Below, piece after piece: positions 36,190-44,269 of a DNA stretch of 64,000 nucleotides. Positions within the stretch are counted from its first letter, which is position 1. Each line of letters starts with the position of its first letter. The position numbers were made by a program, and so were the translations under genes. The stretch is from positions 480,389 to 544,388 of the forward strand of contig NZ_JABGBW010000002.1 in the NCBI RefSeq assembly GCF_014229965.1, given 5' to 3'. The notes beneath the pieces were generated by a model, which saw only the letters and a program-made list of their open reading frames with translations, had not been told where the DNA came from and made no database searches. The DNA is from Peptostreptococcus canis. Its GTDB lineage: Bacteria > Bacillota > Clostridia > Peptostreptococcales > Peptostreptococcaceae.

Positions 36190-37593
36190 ATTCAAACTAT
36201 GAATTTCACTAAATTTTTCATAGAATGTATCAATATTATCACTTATAATGTCGATTGCTTCCTTTATCCTATCAATATTTTCTCTCGCAATATTTATTCT
36301 GAAAAACCTATCATCAATATCGTTATCATAGTATATGGATCCCGGTTGCACCGCAACGCCCTTATCAAGAATAAAATTCACAAAATCACTTGAAAAAAAA
36401 CCTCTTCTAAGCTCTAGAAAAAAGTTAATTCCTCCTGCTGTTTCTATCAATTTTAATTTCCCATCTAATTTTTCCTTCAAATATTTCTTTGTGAATATAA
36501 ATTTTTCAGTATAAATATCCCCGACTATCTTCATATGTTCCTTCCACTCGAATCTATCCATATAATAAAATAGTGATTTTTGTATCAGTGTAGAGGTTGA
36601 AATATCCGAGCTATATTTTGATAACAAAGCTCTATTCACAAGTTCCGGCGGTATATATAATACTCCCACTCTCAGACCGGGCATCAATATTTTAGAAAAA
36701 CTTTTTATATATATAACCCTGTCATAAATATCATAACTCTTTAGAGTTTGGTTATTATTTGATTGAAATTTAAAATCACTTATAAAATCATCTTCCAATA
36801 TATAAAAATCGTACTCTTCAGCCAACTCAATCAACTTTTTCTTTTTTGTTTCGCTATATGAAATACCCGTTGGATTTTGAAAATTCGGCATTACATATAG
36901 CATTTTAGGTCTTATCCGCTCGAGTTTCAATTTTAATATTCCTATATCAATTCCGTCATTAAGCATGGGAATACTTACTAATTTTGCATTTCTGCTTTTT
37001 AATACTCCTAAAGCCCCATAATATGTCGGCTCTTCAATAAATACAACATCCGAATAATCCACGAGAGTCTTACACACAATATCAATTCCCTGTTGTGCTC
37101 CTGAGATTATTAACAAATTATCAGATGATGATTTTATGCCTAGCTCCGATAAATAATTTACCATTGCTTTTTTTAGATTCGGAACTCCATTTCCTTCATC
37201 ATAATCGAATATATCCTCAGAGTCTTCATCTAAGGCAATATTAATAGCATCTTTGAAATCTTTTATGGGAAACATATCCGAAGATGGATTTCCGGTATCT
37301 AATCTATATACATTACTATGATTCTCAATTTTTATTTTACCATAATTATTTTTTTGCTCTCTGACAAATGAACCGCTACCTGATTTCTTATATATATATC
37401 CTTCAGATTCCAATAATTCATATGCTTTAACAATTGTGATGCTATTTACCCCTAAAAACGAGGATAATTTTCGTATAGATGGGAGTTTTTCATTTGGCAA
37501 TATTTTTTTTTCAAATATCAATTTTTTAATCAAATTATAAATCTGAATATATTTAGCACCTTTTCCATCAAAAAAAACATTATATTTTTCCAA
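36172..37593 (-). CDS. MocR-type regulator: GntR HTH fused to class I aminotransferase
   Basis: The N-terminal ~75 residues are a GntR winged helix (KLPSIRKLSSFLGVNSITIVKAYELLESEGYI region). The remaining ~390 residues are a fold-type I aminotransferase with the PLP lysine in YIKSFSKILMPGLRVG. Relatives such as PdxR and GabR bind PLP and control vitamin B6 or amino-acid genes. The start is taken as TTG at 37593, with GGGGAGGG at ideal spacing; the ATG at 37626 has no ribosome site. No pdxST or gabT is nearby, so the target is unknown. Its last codons are tandemly repeated downstream. Confidence 0.9.
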   Translation of the reverse strand: MEKYNVFFDGKGAKYIQIYNLIKKLIFEKKILPNEKLPSIRKLSSFLGVNSITIVKAYELLESEGYIYKKSGSGSFVREQKNNYGKIKIENHSNVYRLDTGNPSSDMFPIKDFKDAINIALDEDSEDIFDYDEGNGVPNLKKAMVNYLSELGIKSSSDNLLIISGAQQGIDIVCKTLVDYSDVVFIEEPTYYGALGVLKSRNAKLVSIPMLNDGIDIGILKLKLERIRPKMLYVMPNFQNPTGISYSETKKKKLIELAEEYDFYILEDDFISDFKFQSNNNQTLKSYDIYDRVIYIKSFSKILMPGLRVGVLYIPPELVNRALLSKYSSDISTSTLIQKSLFYYMDRFEWKEHMKIVGDIYTEKFIFTKKYLKEKLDGKLKLIETAGGINFFLELRRGFFSSDFVNFILDKGVAVQPGSIYYDNDIDDRFFRINIARENIDRIKEAIDIISDNIDTFYEKFSEIHSLNNDKLK

Positions 37594-37726
37594 ATCAATC
37601 CCTCCCCTGTTTCTAAATTTTAGCATATTTTAACAAGATAGAATAAGTGATATACGTAAAATGGGAAATACTCCCGGTTTTATAGTTTCAACATACTTTA
37701 AGTATTTAAAATAACTTTTACATATT

Positions 37727-37942
37727 CAAAACAAGAGTGCTGCAAATGCAACACTCTTGATCCCAAAACACCGTAGACCTGATTAAATTCACACCCGAGA
37801 TTCACCCAGGTGGGTGACTCGCCTTATACTTTTTGAAGTCCCGAACATAAACAGGCATATCATACTTATATATGAACAAAGTCTCCCGTATTAAATATGT
37901 AGGTTGAACTTATATATAGCCTTATCGTATGTTCCAGTTCGT
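37727..37942 (-). ncRNA. Candidate ~216-nt structured non-coding RNA (raiA-RNA-like or 6S-like)
   Basis: A minus-strand transcription unit with no reading frame. It has a good promoter (37949-37977) and a predicted start near 37942. Internal helices include CGAG-T-CACCC / GGGTG-AAT-CTCG and a possible long-range pairing of GAACATA with TATGTTC. It ends in the 12-bp hairpin CAAGAGTGTTGC/GCAGCACTCTTG (37732-37759) with a short U-run. Local GC is clearly above the surrounding spacer, as for functional RNA in an AT-rich genome. The size and the CACCUGGGUGAA segment remind me of raiA RNA; the size also fits 6S RNA. I cannot decide without a covariance search. Confidence 0.55.
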
Positions 37943-37948
37943 ATTTAT

Positions 37949-37977
37949 ATTATACAACAACTGAATAAATATTTAAA
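37949..37977 (-). promoter_or_regulatory. Promoter of the candidate ncRNA
   Basis: -10 TATAAT (37949-37954) and -35-like TTTAAA (37972-37977) with a 17-nt spacer on the minus strand, just past the lacI-family stop. Confidence 0.6.
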
Positions 37978-38024
37978 GTATTTTAAATATTTATTACCTC
38001 TTGACTTTTTTTAAAAATGTTTTC

Positions 38025-39050
38025 TTACTTGTTATTTCTATCTGATACACTTTCTCTATCTATAATTCTATATGGAAGTTTTACTTTCTTTTCATCAATT
38101 TCTTCTCCTCTGATTATTTTTATAATCATCCTTAAAGCTACAGCACCTATATCAAATAAAGGTTGAGAAACTGTGGTCAATTTTGGTCTGTACATTTTTG
38201 CAAACTCCACATCATTGAATCCTGCCACTGAAATATCATCCGGAACAGAATACCCCATATCAAAGCAGGCATTGATAGCTCCTATAGCAGCTTCATCACT
38301 TGTTGCAAAAATAGCATCCAGAATATTGTTGCTTGATAAAAGTTCTTTTGCGGCCATATATCCATCTGCATATGTTGTACCACATGCTTTTACAATACTT
38401 TCATCATAAGGTATATTGTTTTCCTCCAATGCCTTTTTATATCCATTTAATCTCGAATCTGAAAGATTTGAAATCTGGTAATTTGTTCTCATTAACGATA
38501 TTTTCTTGTGCCCCTTTTCAATCAGGAAATTGGTCATATCTCTGGCAGCCGGCTCATTTTTTGTAGCTACGTTATAGATATCAAAATCCCTATTCGTTTT
38601 GCTTATATATACAGCTGGTATTCCGCTCTTCTCAATTATATCAACCAACTCCTGATCTATATCCCAACAAATAACTACCATTCCCTCGACTTGTTTTGTC
38701 TTTAACAGGTCGATGCTCTTTATTTCTAAATCTCTTTCGGAATAAGTATTCGCCAATAAAATATCATAATTATACATTTTTGATATTTCTTCAATACCGT
38801 TAAGCACCTCTGCAGAAAAAGTATCCGTAACTTCCGGCACAATCACACCTATTAAATTGCTTTTTCTAGTTACCAAACTTCTAGCAAGAGGATTTGGAAC
38901 ATAACCGGTTTCTTTTATTACATCCAATACCCTTTGCTTCACTTCATTGGTTACAGGCTTTGAATCATTTATCACTCTAGATACCGTTGAAATCGATACA
39001 CCTGCTTGCTTTGCTACATCTTTTATTGTAGTAGGCTTTTTAGTTACCAT
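38025..39050 (-). CDS. LacI-family transcriptional regulator (CcpA/PurR-like)
   Basis: 341 residues with the LacI headpiece at the N-terminus (TIKDVAKQAGVSISTVSRVIND) and hinge (VTRKSNLIGVIVPEV), followed by a periplasmic-binding-type sensor domain ending in DISVAGFNDVEFAKMYRPKLTTVSQP. It could be a global CcpA-type or a local sugar regulator; no sugar genes are adjacent. AAGGATATGAGTAT precedes the ATG. A near-palindrome ACGAACGTTTGT lies 65 bp upstream and could be an autoregulatory operator. Confidence 0.92.
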   Translation of the reverse strand: MVTKKPTTIKDVAKQAGVSISTVSRVINDSKPVTNEVKQRVLDVIKETGYVPNPLARSLVTRKSNLIGVIVPEVTDTFSAEVLNGIEEISKMYNYDILLANTYSERDLEIKSIDLLKTKQVEGMVVICWDIDQELVDIIEKSGIPAVYISKTNRDFDIYNVATKNEPAARDMTNFLIEKGHKKISLMRTNYQISNLSDSRLNGYKKALEENNIPYDESIVKACGTTYADGYMAAKELLSSNNILDAIFATSDEAAIGAINACFDMGYSVPDDISVAGFNDVEFAKMYRPKLTTVSQPLFDIGAVALRMIIKIIRGEEIDEKKVKLPYRIIDRESVSDRNNK

Positions 39051-39114
39051 ATACTCATATCCTTTCTTTTACTTATAAAATTTAATATAATTAAAATACC
39101 ATTACAATTTTTTC

Positions 39115-39126
39115 ACGAACGTTTGT
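39115..39126. promoter_or_regulatory. Candidate LacI-type operator
   Basis: ACGAACGTTTGT is a 12-bp near-palindrome with the central CG characteristic of LacI-family operators, located between the divergent lacI-type gene and acpP. Confidence 0.35.
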
Positions 39127-39223
39127 ACATATATTTTTGAATAATAATCGATTTAATCATGTTTTCCCTATTTTCCATTATATACCATCCGCTAAAATAA
39201 ATATAGTTTTTTTGTTTTTTTTA

Positions 39224-39252
39224 TTGAAAAAAAATAGATCCTATATTAATAT
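39224..39252 (+). promoter_or_regulatory. Promoter of acpP
   Basis: -35 TTGAAA (39224-39229) and -10 TAATAT (39247-39252) with a 17-nt spacer on the plus strand, ~70 nt ahead of the acpP start. Confidence 0.45.
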
Positions 39253-39325
39253 ACTATTATACAAGCAGACAATTGGTTGATGATTATGAGTTTAAATTGA
39301 TTATTTAAAATTGGAGGATATATAA

Positions 39326-39553
39326 ATGTTTGAAAAAATAAAAGAAATCATCGTCGAACAATTAAATCTAGATGATGATAGTGTAATTACTATGGATACT
39401 GATTTAATGGAAGATTTAGATGCAGACTCTCTGGATGCTGTCGAAATAATAATGAATATCGAGGAAGAATTTGATATCAAAATTCCTGATGAAGATATTG
39501 AAGGTGTAAGAACAATAGCTGATATTATTAATTTTTTAGAAGAACTTAAGTAA
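39326..39553 (+). CDS. acpP: Acyl carrier protein
   Basis: 75 residues, strongly acidic, with the phosphopantetheine attachment serine in DADSLDAVEI (Ser ~36). It carries acyl chains in fatty-acid or related synthesis. GGAGGATATATAA precedes the ATG. It is monocistronic here, with its own promoter and two terminators, and no fab genes around it, so a dedicated role other than bulk fatty-acid synthesis is possible. Confidence 0.94.
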   Translation: MFEKIKEIIVEQLNLDDDSVITMDTDLMEDLDADSLDAVEIIMNIEEEFDIKIPDEDIEGVRTIADIINFLEELK

Positions 39554-39571
39554 AGATTACAATATCGCAAT

Positions 39572-39622
39572 AATAATTCATACATAGTATAAATAATGGA
39601 TTATCATATGAATTATTTTTTT
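39572..39622 (+). terminator. Terminator of acpP
   Basis: AATAATTCATA (39572-39582) pairs with TATGAATTATT (39607-39617), followed by T5, 18 nt past the acpP stop. Confidence 0.75.
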
Positions 39623-39664
39623 GTAAATATGCTAAAATCAATACCAAATTATTCTAATTTCAAC

Positions 39665-39688
39665 AAAGAGGGCGTCTGCCCTCTTTTT
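39665..39688. terminator. Compact terminator between acpP and the nucleoid protein gene
   Basis: AAAGAGGGC-GTCT-GCCCTCTTT (39665-39686) followed by two more T on the plus strand. It can also serve the minus-strand gene ending at 39728. Confidence 0.85.
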
Positions 39689-39727
39689 ATAGTGATATTA
39701 AAATTATAATTATATAAAAATTTGCGA

Positions 39728-40738
39728 TTATTTCTCCTCATAAAATTCTATGTTTTTAAGGGTAATGTCAACTGTTCCATCATCATTTCTCTTAATGGAA
39801 TATTTCATAGGATCTTCAAAATCATCCAGTAATCCCTTTATATCAAATCCCGTATTTGTCTTAATAGCTCTTCTTTTTAATTTTTTTTCTACCCAAGTCT
39901 TATCTATTGGAAATTGATTATCTATTTCCCTATCTTCCATAAGTTCTTTAAAACTTTGCTTTCTCTCTTCTTCGACTATGCTATCTTCTATAAATTTATC
40001 TATATCTACATCATTGCCTTCTCTTAAAGTAAAATTAAGCATACTCCTCACACTCTCTGCTGATTTTACATCATTTCCATATGCATTTGTAATCCAATTA
40101 TCGGTAGTATTTCTAAATGATTTAGTTAAAAACTTTTCATCTTTAACTTTCTTTGACTTTAAAAATTCGGTTACAAAACTTGAGTCCGCCTCTTGTTTCT
40201 CGGCGACCTTATCTAAAACTTGAAAATGCCATTCGTCGTTTATTCCACTCACACCTACCAGCGCTGCATGGATTATTTTTTGTGAATCTTGAATTCCTAT
40301 ATCATTTGTAACCATTTTTATAGATACAGTCTCATTTTCTTCATTATATCCTATTTCATGTGTATATAATTTTTTATAATCCAACTTTATAATTGCTACT
40401 TGCTTCTGATCCTTATGAGTAAACAATACTACCGCCAAATCACAAGAATCAAGTTCAGCATTTACCTTCATAGCGTCAAACATAAATCCTGCAATTGCTT
40501 TTGAACTCATAACAAAAGATTTTTCATCATAAATAATATGGTCGCAACAAACTCTAATTTCATTTTCCTGATAATTATCGAAAGTAGCTTTTCTTAAATC
40601 ATCATCTCTTAATATCCTTCTAATAACTTTTTGATAAAACGCATCTGTTTCAGGTGAAATCATATTTTCAATGTCATTTAACACCGGAAAGTCGGAATTT
40701 TTATCAAGTACATGTATTATAAATTTATTTATAATCAT
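39728..40738 (-). CDS. Nucleoid-associated protein (NdpA/YejK family)
   Basis: 336 residues of the NA37/YejK family (PF04245). The N-terminal part has FIIHVLDKN and a central AVVLFTHKDQKQVAIIKLDYKK; the C-terminal half is acidic and helical. The proteobacterial homologue associates with the nucleoid, and the role in Firmicutes is not well defined. AGGAGG lies ahead of the ATG. It is the last gene of a loose minus-strand series (corC-like, nadK, rluA) with short gaps. Confidence 0.8.
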   Translation of the reverse strand: MIINKFIIHVLDKNSDFPVLNDIENMISPETDAFYQKVIRRILRDDDLRKATFDNYQENEIRVCCDHIIYDEKSFVMSSKAIAGFMFDAMKVNAELDSCDLAVVLFTHKDQKQVAIIKLDYKKLYTHEIGYNEENETVSIKMVTNDIGIQDSQKIIHAALVGVSGINDEWHFQVLDKVAEKQEADSSFVTEFLKSKKVKDEKFLTKSFRNTTDNWITNAYGNDVKSAESVRSMLNFTLREGNDVDIDKFIEDSIVEEERKQSFKELMEDREIDNQFPIDKTWVEKKLKRRAIKTNTGFDIKGLLDDFEDPMKYSIKRNDDGTVDITLKNIEFYEEK

Positions 40739-40769
40739 TTTTTCCTCCTAAATTAATTTATATATTTAT

Positions 40770-41699
40770 CTACCAAGAAAGATCCATATCTAATGTTCCG
40801 CCACAATTTAATATCAATTTTTTTATATCATCGGGCAATTCTGCACAGACCTCAATTCTAGTTGATGTTCTGGGTTGGGTAATTCCTATTTTATATGCGT
40901 GTAGAGCTTGTCTATCAATCAAATTTTTATCCACATGTCCATAAAGCTCATCACCTATTATCCCATATCCCAAATGCGATAGATGAACTCTGATTTGATG
41001 TGTTCTTCCAGTATCCAACTTCAACATTACAACAGTGGCATCTTTCATTCTTTGAATAACTTTAAAATGTGTTACAGAATTTTGTCCCCTATCATCAACA
41101 CATCTTTTTATACTATCATCGCTCTCTCTATAGATGGGCAAATCTATAGTTCCAGTATCTTCTTTTATACATCCCTTTACTACAGCAATGTATATTTTTT
41201 CTACATTGTTATCGGACATTTCAACAGATAGTTTATGATGTGCATATGCATTTTTAGCCACTACAACGATTCCCGAAGTATTCATATCCAGTCTATTTAC
41301 AAATCTTATTTTTGGATATTCAGATTTAGACTGTATATAATAAGATACTGCATTTGCAAGTGTTTTATCCGTATGACTTTTGGTCGGATGCACTACCATA
41401 AACGGAGGTTTATCCATTATAAGCAAATCGAAATCCTCATATATGCACCTAACCCCTAAATTTTGGGGGTTAAAACCAGAGGGTTCTTCAATAATCGGAA
41501 TCATTATAATATCCCCTTTTTTGATATTACCTGTAGGTTTTTTATATTCATCATTTACAAATAAATTTTTTTTATTTTTAAGTTTTGAAATAGACCTAAC
41601 AGAAAATCCCAGATTATCTATTAAAAAATCTTTTATTTTGCTATCCTCTTCTACTTCTATTACAAATTTATTCCATTCTTGTTTTCCTTCAATAAACAC
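40770..41699 (-). CDS. RluA-family 23S rRNA/tRNA pseudouridine synthase
   Basis: An N-terminal S4-like RNA-binding domain (~15-70) is followed by the RluA catalytic domain with Asp138 in the signature NRLDMNTSGI, then the closing RTHQIRVHLSHLGYGIIGDELYG motif. At 309 residues the length is standard. The start is GTG with GGTGG upstream. The exact uridine target (RluD-like or other) cannot be read from the sequence. It is 31 nt ahead of the nucleoid-protein gene. Confidence 0.94.
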   Translation of the reverse strand: MFIEGKQEWNKFVIEVEEDSKIKDFLIDNLGFSVRSISKLKNKKNLFVNDEYKKPTGNIKKGDIIMIPIIEEPSGFNPQNLGVRCIYEDFDLLIMDKPPFMVVHPTKSHTDKTLANAVSYYIQSKSEYPKIRFVNRLDMNTSGIVVVAKNAYAHHKLSVEMSDNNVEKIYIAVVKGCIKEDTGTIDLPIYRESDDSIKRCVDDRGQNSVTHFKVIQRMKDATVVMLKLDTGRTHQIRVHLSHLGYGIIGDELYGHVDKNLIDRQALHAYKIGITQPRTSTRIEVCAELPDDIKKLILNCGGTLDMDLSW

Positions 41700-41756
41700 T
41701 TAATACCACCTTTTTACATATTTTTGAAATGTAAATTAATATATTTTTACATATTA

Positions 41757-42605
41757 CTATTTAAACTTTATTTCATTTAACTTATAATCGTATGTCTTTA
41801 AAAACTTCATATAAACTCTATCCCAAAACTCATAGTCAGAAAGTCTTATCAATTTTACCTTTTTATTAGTATTGCGCATTTGTATCTTTTCTACATCTGT
41901 ATATTTTGTTTCTTCACCATCAACTACTATTAATATGGATTTATCTGATTTATACTCCGGATTTATAGAAATTTCCGTATTATCTACCGGCAATATTATG
42001 CTGGATGTAAAGCTTCTAAAAGCGTTTGTACTAATCGGCGAAATTGGTGTAATTTGAAGTATTTTAAGCCTATTATCCACTATACTTCCACCTGCCGAAT
42101 AATTATATGCTGTAGATCCGGTAGATGTAGACAAAATAAGACCGTCTCCACTAAATGTTTCCATATAATTACCATTTACAAATAAATTCAAATGAGCAGT
42201 TCTGGATCTATTCCCTCTTACAACTAATTCATTTATTGCATACTCCACTCTAGATTTATTTTCCATCTTTATTTCTGCTTCCAACAGTGGTAATTCATTT
42301 ATATCATAATCACCTTTTAAATATGATTCTATAAAAAAATCTATCTCTTTTTCATCTGGCAAAATTTCAGCAAAAAAACCCAAATGACCTGTATTCACGC
42401 AGAAAAAAGGAATTTCCGGAAAATTTAATTCTCTTGCTGTCTTTAAAAAAGAACCATCTCCTCCTATAGAAATGACCAGTTCTGTGTCCTTTGTAATATT
42501 CTCACTAGTACTATATCCGATGGATCTGAATTTATCTATCAATATTTTTTTAATCTTATTGGAAATTTCGAGATGATTCGACCTTAACGTAATATTTTTA
42601 CTCAT
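41757..42605 (-). CDS. nadK: NAD kinase
   Basis: It phosphorylates NAD+ to NADP+. The GGDG motif is at 48-51, the NE/D-type substrate motif lies in YAINELVVRG, and the conserved SGDGLILSTSTGSTAYNYSAGG segment lines the active site. 282 residues is usual. AGGGGT precedes the ATG. It is the only NADP-forming enzyme in the window, beside Rnf and the NAD(P)H-linked hydrogenase partner, though without an operon link to them. Confidence 0.96.
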   Translation of the reverse strand: MSKNITLRSNHLEISNKIKKILIDKFRSIGYSTSENITKDTELVISIGGDGSFLKTARELNFPEIPFFCVNTGHLGFFAEILPDEKEIDFFIESYLKGDYDINELPLLEAEIKMENKSRVEYAINELVVRGNRSRTAHLNLFVNGNYMETFSGDGLILSTSTGSTAYNYSAGGSIVDNRLKILQITPISPISTNAFRSFTSSIILPVDNTEISINPEYKSDKSILIVVDGEETKYTDVEKIQMRNTNKKVKLIRLSDYEFWDRVYMKFLKTYDYKLNEIKFK

Positions 42606-42710
42606 TTTTCATTACCCCTCATGAAAATTTTTCAATGTTTGTACAATAAATTTTACACCAATAGACCTACAAAAGCAATTCGATTAAGAAATATAATATC
42701 ATTTTTCATT

Positions 42711-42746
42711 AAAAAAGAGCGGATAAAATAAGGTAATCCACTCTTT
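42711..42746 (-). terminator. Terminator of the CorC-like gene
   Basis: AAAGAGCGGAT (42714-42724) pairs with ATCCACTCTTT (42736-42746, one G-U pair on the minus strand), followed by U-rich sequence (42711-42716), 19 nt past the stop. Confidence 0.85.
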
Positions 42747-42764
42747 AAGCTTATTTAAATTGTA

Positions 42765-44093
42765 TTAATCGTTGTCTTTACTATTTTCTTTTTCTATATA
42801 TTCTTTAAAGGATATTTCATCATCTGATTTCTCGATTTCCTTCACATGCATCTTTATACTTTCTATCCTGTTTTTATCGAGAGAAAGAATTTCCACGATC
42901 ACCGAATCGTTTAATTCTATTACTTCTCCCTCATCAGGAAGCCCATTTAAATGTCCAAGTATATAACCCCCTATAGAATCGAACTCATCTGATTCTAAAT
43001 TATAATATAAAAACTCATTAACATCACTTATCTTTGCACTACCGTCGACAAGATATTCATTTTCTCCAAGTTTTACAATTTCATCATCTTCTTCATCATA
43101 CTCGTCCTCTATATCGCCGACTAATACCTCAATCAAGTCTTCTACAGTCAATAATCCGGAAGTCCCGCCGTACTCATCAAGTACTATTGCAATTTGAGTC
43201 TTGGCTACTTTCATTTCTTCCAGCAATTGAGATATTTTTTTAAATTCATAGGTAAAAAAGGGTTCTCTCATATATTTTTCAACACAGAAATTTTTCTCTT
43301 CATCATCCGACAAAAAAATTATATCCTTTATATTCAATACACCTACAATATCATCAATATTTTCTTTGTAGACAGGTAATCTACTCATCTTATCTTCTTT
43401 AAATACTTGCAATACTTCATCATAGGTATCATCCAAAGATACAGTCACCATATCAATTCTTTGTACCATAGCATCTTCGGCTTTCATATCTCCGAATTCA
43501 AATACGTTATTAATTATGGTTCTTTCTTCCTGCTCAAGTACACCTTCTTCATGACTTACATTTACCATTACCTTTAAATCTTCTTCAGTAATAAGCGATT
43601 TAGGATCATCATCCTGTATCCTAAAAATCTTAAATATTGCTGTAGTAATTAAGTTCACAACAAAAACTACCGGTGATAGAATAATAATCAAAGCATTCAG
43701 TATTTTTGCCACCGCAAGAGATACTCGTTCCTTATTGTTTGAAGCTATAGATTTCGGTGTTACTTCACCAAAAACTAATACTAAAACTGTCATTATAGCA
43801 GTTGCCATGGCAACTCCCTGATTACCAAAAATACTCACCAATAAAGATGTAGAAATTGATGTAGCTGCTATATTTACAACATTATTTCCTACAAGAATTG
43901 TACTCAATAACTTTTTTGGTTTTGATATTAACTTTTCAGCTACATTAGCACCCTTTACTCCCTCTTCTTTAAGATGTCTGATTTTTACTCTACTAACTGA
44001 CATCAAAGCAGTTTCAGATGCGGAAAAGAATCCTGATATTAAAATCAATACTACTAATATTAATACCTGAATCCACAGACCACCAGGTTCCAA
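42765..44093 (-). CDS. CNNM/CorC-type membrane protein with CBS domains (hemolysin C family)
   Basis: An N-terminal DUF21/CNNM membrane domain (~1-175) holds three to four helices (SGFFSASETALMSVSRVKIRHL). A CBS pair follows (~200-325, with the acidic tract DDTYDEVL and DEYGGTSGLLTVEDLIEVLVG), then a C-terminal CorC_HlyC domain (~340-425). Relatives take part in Mg2+ or Co2+ export or sensing. The start is taken as TTG at 44093, nine bases after GGGGAG; the GTG at 44102 overlaps that site. It sits between nadK and sbcC with its own terminator. Confidence 0.9.
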   Translation of the reverse strand: MEPGGLWIQVLILVVLILISGFFSASETALMSVSRVKIRHLKEEGVKGANVAEKLISKPKKLLSTILVGNNVVNIAATSISTSLLVSIFGNQGVAMATAIMTVLVLVFGEVTPKSIASNNKERVSLAVAKILNALIIILSPVVFVVNLITTAIFKIFRIQDDDPKSLITEEDLKVMVNVSHEEGVLEQEERTIINNVFEFGDMKAEDAMVQRIDMVTVSLDDTYDEVLQVFKEDKMSRLPVYKENIDDIVGVLNIKDIIFLSDDEEKNFCVEKYMREPFFTYEFKKISQLLEEMKVAKTQIAIVLDEYGGTSGLLTVEDLIEVLVGDIEDEYDEEDDEIVKLGENEYLVDGSAKISDVNEFLYYNLESDEFDSIGGYILGHLNGLPDEGEVIELNDSVIVEILSLDKNRIESIKMHVKEIEKSDDEISFKEYIEKENSKDND

Positions 44094-44221
44094 AAAAATC
44101 ACTCCCCTATTATTAATGTATATCTATACCTCATAATTATAACACAAAACATTATAAATATCTATTCCAATGCATATTTAACCAAGCCTGAAAATTCGAA
44201 ATATTTGACTCTTTGATATGT

Positions 44222-44253
44222 ACCCTCCTTGCCGGTTGTCCGGTAAAGAGGGT
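44222..44253 (-). other. Hairpin downstream of sbcC
   Basis: ACCCTC/GAGGGT (44222-44227 with 44248-44253) encloses CCGG/CCGG around a 4-base loop. No U-run follows on the minus strand, so if it ends the sbcC transcript it does so weakly. It may instead protect the 3' end. Confidence 0.5.
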
Positions 44254-44269
44254 ATATATCACTTTTTTA

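Noticed and set aside
37727..37942. T-box riboswitch for the MocR-type gene
   Set aside because: No TGGNACCGCG-type T-box sequence, and the terminator hairpin stands alone ~135 nt ahead of the gene.
39224..39553. Polyketide/non-ribosomal cluster carrier protein
   Set aside because: acpP is bounded by its own promoter and terminators, and no synthase genes are present.
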